From: Coptis chinensis
Taxonomy: Eukaryota > Streptophyta > Magnoliopsida > Ranunculales > Ranunculaceae
Length of the DNA: 64,000 nucleotides
NCBI GenBank assembly: GCA_015680905.1
Contig: CM027378.1
Span: 89,867,501-89,931,500 of the forward strand
Direction: 5' to 3'
Under the pieces are notes generated by a model. The model was not told where the DNA came from and did not search any database. It saw only the letters and a program-made list of their open reading frames with translations. The position numbers and the translations under genes are program-made. Numbering within the stretch: the first letter of the stretch is position 1; the number at the start of each line of letters is the position of its first letter. This document shows, piece after piece, positions 56,719-64,000 of the stretch.

Positions 56719-56853
56719 GTTCTGTTAGGAGAAGGGTACTATGACGAACGAACATCCAAGCAAACTGTTGATATATTACAAAGAAGAGGAAAGGCTTTGG
56801 ACTCTCAAGTCGATTTCCTTAAGGCTATAATGTTGGACCTTAAAACTGAGGCT
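56719..56853 (+). pseudogene. Captured exon of a URI-like prefoldin gene
   Basis: Forty-five codons reading VLLGEGYYDERTSKQTVDIL, QRRGKALDSQVDFLKAIM, LDLKTEA match plant URI1/RMP (unconventional prefoldin RPB5 interactor), which acts in RNA polymerase assembly and prefoldin-like complexes. The segment is preceded by an intron-like end (CTCTGAAG|GTT) and stops at a T13 run where the source protein would continue SFF. Retention of the acceptor points to genomic capture, not retrocopying. No upstream or downstream exons are present, so it cannot make URI. Confidence 0.75.
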
Positions 56854-56863
56854 TTTTTTTTTT

Positions 56864-57956
56864 TGGCGCCATTTCAGTTTGAAGTTGAAATACACGCCCG
56901 TCCTTCTTCATAAGCGCTACCAAATCTTTGTTCGAGAGATGGCATCTCTGTTAAGCTCGTAGGCGGGCCGGACATCAACTTCACACGATTCCTTGGAAGT
57001 CAACTTACGCCATTTACTAACCAAGTCGCTACAACTTGCATAAAATGCGGTACCATCAACTAGAATCAAAGACAAAACAATAAAACTTGTTCTTGGCTAC
57101 TTAGTTAAACTTTTAGATGTTGGTATGTGTGGACACATCAATTAATAGTATACCTTCAACTTTTCTTGATGAAATCTTTGGAGTGATGATCCTTCTATGC
57201 TTGACCCATTTTACACCTTCATAGCTTACAACTCCTTACGCTAACGGTTTACCCAATGGATTTGATTTCATCTTTCCAAAGTGACCAAACTTGTTAGAGA
57301 GAATATCCCCTTATCATCTCTGGATCCATGATGTTCAACCTTGGATTTGGTCCATGCCAACTTAAGTTTAGTTTACCCGCAATTAGAAGCAGATTATCGA
57401 AAGTTCTGTGTTGTTCACATTCTCACTGATCACCGGCGTGCCTATCTTCCCCATGCATCACGTCCTTGATGATGATAAAGTTTTTCTTCTCATTGATAGT
57501 TCCATGGCTTCACAAAAGAGTATGAAAAACCAAAACTTGTGTTTCTTCTAATTCATTCCTTGCAAGGACATCGTATGCGTCCCGAAATATATTTCTAGAC
57601 CCTACTTTATGCAACAATCTGTATACCATGATTATGTAAAAACTGTCCAAGAAAAAATTAGTGAAGACAAGCATGAATACCATAGTCTTCAACTGTGTGA
57701 TAAAAGAAAGGAAGAAGGCGTGGAATAATACGATGGGAAAGTTCCATAGGCCTTGATCTTGCTTCAATCACCATGCCCACCATTTCTTTGAGATTCCCAT
57801 AAAATATCTTGTAAGGAGGACCATTGATGCCTTGCTCCCCCTGAAGTACTTCTCCATTCTCTTGGGCTTCACCCATACCCAGTAAAATGTTCTCAAAGCC
57901 CATGAAATTGCAAAAACAGAAGAAACTGCGAGCAGAGCAAGCAAAACAGCTCCCAT
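56864..57956 (-). pseudogene. Captured CYP72A-type cytochrome P450 fragment with introns
   Basis: Minus strand. Exon 1 (57,956-57,660) starts MGAVLLALLAVSSVFAISWA, a membrane anchor, then VWVKPKRMEK. A one-base shift leads to VLQGEQGINGPPYKIFYGNL and RSRPMELSHRIIPRLLPFF. Exon 2 (about 57,370-57,178) reads GPNPRLNIMDPEMIR and, after a shift, NKFGHFGK, GVVSYEGVKWVKHRRII. Exon 3 (57,061-56,864) reads ASCSDLVSKWRKLTSKESCE, DAISRT and FGSAYEEGR. This is the CYP72A order for roughly the first 250 residues. The haem-binding Cys region is absent. An intron with GTATAC...TTCTAG separates exons 2 and 3. Frameshifts and missing C-terminal two thirds make it non-functional. Confidence 0.8.
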
Positions 57957-58093
57957 ATCTCACTTTGCTCTATCTTATAGTGTCTGGGCTATAGGCGTAC
58001 GCCCCTAAACCCAAATAGGCGCCCGCCCTCTTATAGTGCCTGGGATATAGGCGCATGCTGACAATATTGCACCAACTCATTTTTTGAATGATA

Positions 58094-58392
58094 TGAATAA
58101 AGAATATTTATAGCTCATGACTATGAACAATCATTGTTCATAGTCCAATTGTGATATGAACAAAAAATATTCATTGCTCATGACTATGAACATAAATTGT
58201 TCATTGCTCATGACTATGAACATTGATTGTTCATAGTACAGTATGGACTATGAACAATCACGCTCATAGTCCAATTGTGATAAAACAAAGAATGTTCATA
58301 GCTTCATGACTATGAACATTGATTGTTCATAATGCAGTATGGACTATGAACACTCATTGTTCATAGTCCAATTGTTCATAGCTCATACAATT
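58094..58392. repeat. Palindrome array, part 4
   Basis: About nine units such as ACTATGAACAATCATTGTTC and GTCCAATTGTGATATGAACA, like 55,434-55,815. It lies between the CYP72A and kinesin fragments. Confidence 0.65.
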
Positions 58393-58862
58393 GGGACAAC
58401 AATTTTACTAATATCTTGAAAGGAAATAACTAAAACCAGAGAAAGAACTCTTACAATTGGGACATCTTCGGTTTCTTCTCTAAAAAAAAGAGTATGGACA
58501 AACATGTTCAATGAGCGATTATTTCGCACCAATTTAATTTGCAGATATTTTAACTTTTGAACTCACTACATAACATGGAAAACTCTGAGCACAAACCGAA
58601 AAATAATTATAGTCTACAAACCATATCAGTATCATGGGCAAGATCAACATTTGAATTCAGTTCCACACCAAATGATTTGGATGCGTTCCTTGACAAGGAA
58701 TTCGTAAAAGGTTCTTAATTTTTCCTTGTGAAATATTTTCCGAAATTGCTAGGTTTTAGACTCCCACCAAATCTTGACATACCACATCCGCATGTCCAAA
58801 TTCAGCTACCTAAGCAACAATGTACATCCTCAAAAATCGAAATTTCTCAAAATTGTGTCTAC

Positions 58863-59003
58863 CCGTTCCAGATCAGATGTTTCAAAATTGGGAAGTCCCA
58901 TTTCTTCCACAGCTACAAGGAAATTCCTCACATTCTCAAAATACTGATATGCAGACAAAGCTGCTCCATCAGGAACAACAATCGAATCACTCGGACTTTC
59001 TAC
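58863..59003 (-). pseudogene. Captured exon of a kinesin-14 calponin-homology domain
   Basis: Forty-seven uninterrupted codons on the minus strand: VESPSDSIVVPDGAALSAYQ, YFENVRNFLVAVEEMGLPNF, ETSDLER. These match the CH domain of plant kinesin-14 motors, which bundle or bind actin and microtubules. The segment ends at CGG|GTAGAC, a donor-like site at the place where the domain normally continues GGKSARVVNC, and begins after a CTAG acceptor-like site, so it looks like one exon with intron flanks. Motor domain absent. Confidence 0.75.
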
Positions 59004-59082
59004 AAACTAGGATCAGCTGCCTCATACCATTTTTCTAGTATCAATTATCCGACATAAAAAAAAAAAAACCGAAATCATTGGT

Positions 59083-59218
59083 GTAAGCTCCCAAAAAATT
59101 GGATAGTTTTATAATTCTTACAATTAGAAAAAAACACCCAAAAAAAACAAGGCAAGTAAGAACATAACCAACGGTCCTTCCACACTCAACAAGCATGTCA
59201 TTCCACACTCTTGTTTTT
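59083..59218 (+). repeat. Direct repeat, right copy (~136 bp), flanking captured gene block
   Basis: GTAAGCTCCCAAAAAATTGG ... CAACGGTCCTTCCACACTC ... AAGCATGTCATTCCACACTC, same orientation as 56,546-56,690. Confidence 0.7.
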
Positions 59219-59292
59219 AATTTTTACGGACAATTTTCGAGTCGTGCTTAGCAATCTTATTACAAGATTTACACATTCTTCTTCTGGATTCT

Positions 59293-61481
59293 CTAAGGCT
59301 TCCTCCCGGGGCCTTTCATTTCTCCGTTTTTCTTCTTCCTCCCCTTCGTTTGAGAAATGTTGGGATTTAAAACCAAGAGCTGAAAAGAAGATTTAAGAGT
59401 TAAAATCAAATAGGATTTTTATCATTGCAAAGATAAAAAAAACAAACTAAATAAATTACCTGTGAGGTATCAACTATAGGCTCTTCAACTGGAGGTGCTT
59501 CATTATTCATTGCATCCGTTTTGTTGATAGTTTCCTTGAGCTCCGAAACTCCAATAGACATTTCACTCATCTTCTGAATAAAATATGCATATGTCTCAAC
59601 ACTAGTTGATGCATCATAAGCCAATTGAGTAGCAACCTTGATACAATGGGCAACTCTTAATGGCTCATGGTCTTCATGACCGGCCACTAGTCCACCATCA
59701 AACACCGCTCTGTATGTGTTTGCCTTTTGCGTCCACCGTTTCAAAATAAAATGATCTGGAATCTCTTCAATGTCATAACGCTGAAAAAGCTTTAAAATGT
59801 GAGCACAAAGTAATCCTTCGAACTGAAAATTCTTACATTCACAGTCACCCTCCAAAGTTCCTCTATTAAAAGTCACTTTCCAAATTGAAGTTTGCTTAAT
59901 GTCTCTTGTCTTCATCGTATAAATTCCTGTTCCATGTATGTCTATCTCTTCTCCAACAATTCTATACTTCATCTTTGCCTTTTCTAAATGTTTCTTGAAT
60001 TTATTGAAAGCACTAATGGTATAAACTTTACCTGCATGCTTGAGGAGGAAAGCATCCTTAGCCACAATGCGAGAAGTATGTTCGGTACGGTAATTAGATT
60101 CCCTTTCATTCCTGGCTATCGATTCCAAAGACCTCTCATTACCATGGACAAATTCCATAAGTGTAGTCGTCGAACTAACGAATTGATCATAATGAGAATT
60201 CATTGATTCACTTCGGCCCGGTCGTATGCATACCGCAAAAAAAATGTCATTGTGATAAGCGGAACCCAAGGCGTCACGGTTTTATATATTTGTCAACCAA
60301 GTATTTTCAGTCAAGTTATACTTCAACAAGAGTGCAGACCACCCGCTTTCAAAATCAACAATCCTATATGACTTCCAAATAATATATGTAAGCTCACGAA
60401 CACAAAGCATCGAGCCTATGGTAGACAAATGACAACTTCTCTAAAAATTTCTGCATAATGTGCCAAAGACAAAATCGATGTCGAATAGTAGGGAAAACTC
60501 TTCTAACTGCTGCAGTCATCGCTAAATCTTGGTCAGTAAGTATTGAAGTTGGTGGACGACCACCCATAGCTGCAAGCCATGTCTGAAACAACCACACAAA
60601 TGTCTCTTCTGTCTCATCAAGTAGTAGGGCACAACCAAACTGAATAGGCGCATGTGGTGGTTGACTCGATAAAAAGGGGCAAATGGCATACCGTAAACAT
60701 TAGTTCTATATGTTGTATCAAAAAGATCGACATCCCCAAAGTACTCATATTGGACACGGGACCTTCCATCAACCCAAAAGAAATTTACTACTACACCTTT
60801 TGTATCTAATTGAACGGCATAGTAGAACTGAGGATTTTCAGCACTCTTCTGCCTAAAATAGTGAAGCACGGCTGTTGCATCATTATCTTTAGGCATTTTT
60901 CTCGTCAAACCATAATGGTGGTTCCAACAATGCTTTCTCCGAAACCCAATCTCATCCCCATGGAAAACGTCTGCCACTTTCCCTACAGGTATACCGTTGT
61001 CATGAAAAACCTCTGTCAAACTCTTTGCAGCTTCAGGCATATTTTTGTTACCTTTCATATATTGTCTCTTTGATGGAGTGACGAAACCATGGCTATGGCG
61101 ATTTTCAGCCAAACTCACATCATATATATCTTCAAGTTTTCTTTTTGTAACTCGCATTCTAGCTTGGCAACCACATCTAATAGTCGAAGTACTTCTCGAA
61201 GCTACACCTTCAATTTCTTCTTTCTTGTTATGGACCCCCTCGCGTGAGCAAACCAATAGACAACTAGAAGGCAATTCCACACCCGTTTGTTTTTTATCCG
61301 TAGTCCGAACACGAATCTCAAATCCCTCTTGTTTACCAAACTCTCTGTAGTAAGTCTTTGCTTCATCAACACTATTAAATTTCATACCTAAGTGTGGAGC
61401 AACTAATTTATTAACGTCATTACTTTGAGAATCAGTACAACAAGAAGAAGTGCCAACAAAAGCTCTAACATTTTCTTCCAT
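59293..61481 (-). pseudogene. FAR1-type MULE transposase (frameshifted, spliced)
   Basis: The start ATG at 61,481 opens MEENVRAFVGTSSCCTD. A FAR1 DNA-binding domain follows (GMKFNSVDEAKTYYREFGKQ; CSREG...CGCQARM...ENRHSHG zinc ligands), then the MULE transposase domain with FDTTY (first Asp), TDQDLAM (second Asp) and RFCLWHIMQKF. A SWIM zinc finger CECKNFQFEGLLCAH comes next, then a late segment ending VDTSQ. A donor CAG|GTAATT at 59,460 and acceptor TTTTCAG at 59,380 join in phase to LLVLNPNISQTKGRKKK and TAG at 59,293. A 5' untranslated intron (61,760-61,484, AAG|GTAAGT...GCTAG) is also visible. About 700 residues in total, normal for the family. Frameshifts near 60,680, 60,400 and 60,250 disable it. 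It would excise and insert MULEs by binding terminal repeats. Confidence 0.85.
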
Positions 61482-61849
61482 TTCTAGCAAAAAAAGAAAC
61501 AGAGAAAATATCAAATGGCCTTAAAATAGATATTAATGACTCCCATATATTAAATTGACAATTTTAACGCGTCTATTCTAATTAGCAAAAACGATTATGG
61601 TATAAAAGAGGGCTATAGAACAATTCTTCGAGAACAAACAACTAAGAATTCTAATTCGAAAAGAAAGCACTTAAGTTCAAAAGGACAATATCAAAGCAAA
61701 GAATATTAACTTCTTACAAATCGGAAAAACCAAAAGAACGATAAAATAAGATTAACTTACCTTGGTTTACAGAGATGGCTAATTCCAAAAAAAATAGTAT
61801 AGTGATTTTTTGTGAAAAAGAAAGATAATGGGCTCCAATTGAATAGTCG

Positions 61850-62098
61850 GGTGATCTTTTGTGAAGAAGAAACCGGCGTGGGTTTCTCTGTAGAGAGTGA
61901 GTGAGGAAGAGAGAGGAAGAAGAAGTCTCAGGGTGTTTTGTTGGGTTTTTTGTTTTTTTTATGAATAGAAAATCAAAATGACCATTATACCCACCCTGAA
62001 TTCTTTGTTTGATAAGGAATAGTTCTTGGACGTTGGATGGGTTGTGATCAAACGGACGTGATGAGCTGTCAAGATAAGCTGTCAAGGTAGCCAGCCCT
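61850..62098. repeat. Right terminal inverted repeat of the MULE
   Basis: The reverse complement carries CTACCTTGACAGCTTATCTT, ACGTCCGTTTGATCA, CCATCCAACGT, a T/A-rich GGTATAATGGTCATTTTG block and a C/T-rich tract, colinear with 54,345-54,600. GACAGCTTATCTTGACAGCT at the tip is a short direct duplication. Confidence 0.6.
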
Positions 62099-62120
62099 AT
62101 ATATATATATATATATATAT

Positions 62121-62188
62121 GAAACATGAACACTCTCTACAATTTGTGAGAATCAAAACTCAAACTCTTAGTCATCTCATTATTTACA
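62121..62188 (+). repeat. 3' part of copia 5' LTR (R-U5-like)
   Basis: Runs from the (AT)n run to TTATTTACA, directly before the primer-binding site. Only ~70 bp of LTR remains next to the internal region; the upstream part is probably at 53,886-54,010. Confidence 0.5.
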
Positions 62189-62200
62189 TGGTATGAGCTT
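62189..62200 (+). other. Primer-binding site of the copia element (initiator tRNA-Met type)
   Basis: TGGTATGAGCTT matches TGGTATCAGAGCTT with a 2-base loss. Confidence 0.65.
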
Positions 62201-62320
62201 AAACATCCTAATTTTTTTTTCAACAATAATGATTTCACCATCAACAACAAATACTCTCTCAAACATCCTAATTTTTTTTTCAACAATAATGATTTCACCA
62301 ACAACAACAGATACTCTCTC
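62201..62320 (+). repeat. 60-bp tandem duplication in the copia leader
   Basis: Two adjacent 60-base units (62,201-62,260 and 62,261-62,320), each starting AAACATCCTAATTTTTTTT and ending ATACTCTCTC, differ at only a few positions. Confidence 0.85.
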
Positions 62321-62346
62321 AACTGTCATCTCCGAGACTCACTCCG

Positions 62347-64000
62347 ATGACCCTTGATAACCCAACTGCTATTCTTGTTTCACCGCCTTTAACTGGTGAT
62401 AACTATTCTTCATGGTTGCGTGCTATCACTATGCGCCCCCCCCCCCCTTTCGTGCCAAAAACAAATTAGGGTTTGTTGATGACACTATCAAACAACCTCT
62501 TCCAACATCTCCAAAAGACCTACATCAATGCAAACGCTGCAACGATCTCATTAGCTTGTGGATCCTTCACTTTGTTTCTGTTGAAATTCGTGGTAGTATC
62601 TTGTAGGCCAATACTGCGAACAATATTTGGGTTGATCTTGCTGAATGATTTTCTCAAATCAATGCACCTAAGATCTACCAATTGAAGCAGTCCATTCTTC
62701 TCTCAAACAGGATGATTTGTCGGTTTCGACTTATTTTACGAAATTGAAATCTTTATGGGATGAATTAAAGTCATTCACTATTTTACAGTCATGTACCTGC
62801 AGTAATGGTAAGGTTGTGGCTGAAAGTTTTCAACAAGATCGAGCTATGTAATTCCAACAAGGTTTACATGACTGGTATGCCGCTATTCGGAGCCAAATTT
62901 TGCTTATGGAACCATTTCCTACCCCAACAAAAATGTACTCTCTTGTCCAACAAGAAGAAAAGCAGTAAGCAATACATTCTTTTCAATCTTATAGGACTGA
63001 AGCTGCAACTCTATATACCAGCACTAAATCTAGTGGCTATGTTCGACCTGCTCGCAATGGACCTTGAGCTATCGATTCCAATCGTCAGCCAGGTTTTCAT
63101 TGTGATCATTGTGGTCGTGATATATAATCATACCATTGATCGATGCTACAAACTTTATGGATATCCTCCAAAGAAGTCGAATACTTCAGGTAGCAAACAG
63201 AACAATGGAGGACCTACACCATCTCTGCATATCACTCAAGAGCAATACCATAAGCTCCTTGCTATGATAGCTATAGGTAACATCCATTCTGGTGCTAATC
63301 TTGCAGGTATGGCTCTTTCTGTTCTCCCAAATTTGATCCACACTGGTGCCACCAATCACATGTGTTCTTCTTTGACATTATTTGCGTCTTACAAATCATG
63401 TCCTAAGCCATCCTTTGTTCAACTCCCTGATGGTTCAGATGCACAAAATTTTTGTATTGGCTATGTTATTCTTTCTCCAAATCTCACTTTACATAATGTG
63501 TTTCATATCCCATATTTCAAATACAACTTATTATCTGTCAGTCAACTTACCAAAATTGAAAAATATTTTGTAATTTGTTTGCCTAACTCTTGTTCATTTC
63601 AGGACCTATCAACGAGGAAGATGATTGGACAGGGGAGCATCCATGATGGTCTTTATTATTACAAAGTGTCACCAGTGGCACTAGCAGTTGTTGTGCCTCC
63701 TACTCTTGATCTTTGGCATTGGCATTTAGGCCATATTCCTTTTCGTTCCTTAAAAGTTAGAACACCTAGTTAAGTAGTTTCCTTCCATTCCATCATGTTC
63801 GAATAATCATGTTTGTGATGTTTGTCCTCAAACGAAACAAACACGTTTACCTTTTCTTTCCAGTTCCATTACTACATTACATGCTTTTGAGTTAATACAT
63901 TACAATATTTGGGGTCTTTTTTCGCAACCATCTTTAAATGGTTCTCGTTATTTTTTAACTATTGTGAATGATTATACTAGATGCACTTGGATTTATCTTA
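62347..64000 (+). pseudogene. Copia gag-protease-integrase polyprotein, decayed
   Basis: The ATG at 62,347 starts MTLDNPTAILVSPPLTGDNY and SSWLRAITMR, the usual UBN2 gag start. A C12 run near 62,436 shifts the frame. AKNKLGFVDDTIKQP, CNDLISLWIL and APKIYQL follow over several frames. The 322-codon segment 62,805-63,773 holds the latter half: a knuckle-like CDHCGRDIYNHTIDRCYKLY in an adjacent frame leading to YGYPPKK, protease site LIHTGATNHMCSS where the catalytic Asp (normally D-S/T-G) is His, and the pre-integrase WHWHLGHIPF. After TAA at ~63,771 the integrase resumes (CDVCPQTKQTRLPF, FELIHYNIWG, TIVNDYTR), with Asn in place of Asp in both conserved positions. Inactive. Confidence 0.8.

Larger units (their letters stand above)
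54345..62098 (-). mobile_element. Mutator-like element with FAR1-type transposase and captured gene fragments (~7.75 kb)
   Basis: Imperfect ~250-bp terminal inverted repeats (54,345-54,600 and 61,850-62,098) bracket a FAR1/MULE transposase gene, three host-gene fragments and short palindrome arrays. Both ends abut (AT)n runs (54,325-54,344; 62,099-62,120), so a 9-bp target duplication of alternating AT is compatible but not demonstrable. A second right-end-like segment at about 54,985-55,135 suggests a compound or an internal smaller element. Confidence 0.65.
62189..64000 (+). mobile_element. Ty1/copia retrotransposon, 5' part (runs off the window)
   Basis: Primer site, leader, UBN2-type gag, knuckle, protease, pre-integrase and integrase start appear in copia order (integrase before RT). 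The element continues past 64,000. Confidence 0.85.

Noticed and set aside
60810-61350. Plus-strand ORFs opposite the FAR1 transposase
   Set aside because: Shadows of the minus-strand coding frame, which has clear domain motifs.

Overview
The window is plant nuclear DNA, most likely from an angiosperm (eudicot-like) chromosome arm rich in repeats. The evidence is plant Ty3/gypsy lineages (Athila, Tat and a Tekay-like long-LTR family), a Ty1/copia element, a FAR1-domain Mutator-like element (MULE), fragments of plant CYP72A, URI and kinesin-14 genes, and a small secreted-peptide gene. I see no rRNA, tRNA, CRISPR or bacterial features. About 80% of the sequence is transposable-element DNA, much of it nested.

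1-13,017: a minus-strand Tat-lineage retrotransposon (5' LTR 12,466-13,017, gag, protease, RT, RNase H, second archaeal-type RNase H) is cut inside the second RNase H by a plus-strand long-LTR element with a non-coding interior (LTRs ending at 2,794 and spanning 4,680-8,203). That LTR carries dense TTGAC (W-box) arrays and has itself apparently received a hAT-like insertion (1-288). 13,018-16,405: intergenic DNA, a minus-strand gag-only LTR element remnant and a minus-strand Athila gag fragment.

16,410-44,092: the core of the window. One old Athila-type element (host element) starts at 16,410, is interrupted at 17,920-21,488 by a solo LTR of the long-LTR family (TSD GGGCG), is interrupted again at 24,711-39,385 by a complete 14.7-kb relative of itself (TSD GTGAC), and ends with its 3' LTR at 42,703-44,092. 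Both relatives share an unusual layout: gag-(pol), then a first extra ORF, then a second extra ORF preceded by a GC-rich repeated leader, then a long non-coding stretch and the LTR. A polypurine-tract-like TTTGTTTGGGGGTGG box follows each of these four blocks. The inserted copy has gag-pol with RT, RNase H and integrase (all broken by frameshifts). The host copy lacks RT and integrase and instead has an open protease-linked acidic/Pro-rich tail.

44,093-53,885: low-copy-looking DNA with a candidate first exon, a palindromic tandem array (47.0-47.5 kb), a possible SINE, and one well supported host gene, a 97-aa secreted peptide precursor of the PIP/PIP-like type (50,414-50,707, minus) with a TATA box.

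53,886-64,000: a Ty1/copia element whose 5' LTR appears split at its TA-rich core by a MITE and by a 7.75-kb MULE (54,345-62,098). The MULE carries a spliced FAR1-type transposase gene (59,293-61,481, minus, a few frameshifts) plus captured pieces of three host genes (URI, CYP72A with introns, kinesin-14 CH domain) and arrays of a short palindrome. The copia gag-pol continues past the right edge.

All family calls come from motif recognition by eye. Identity percentages are impressions, not computed values.
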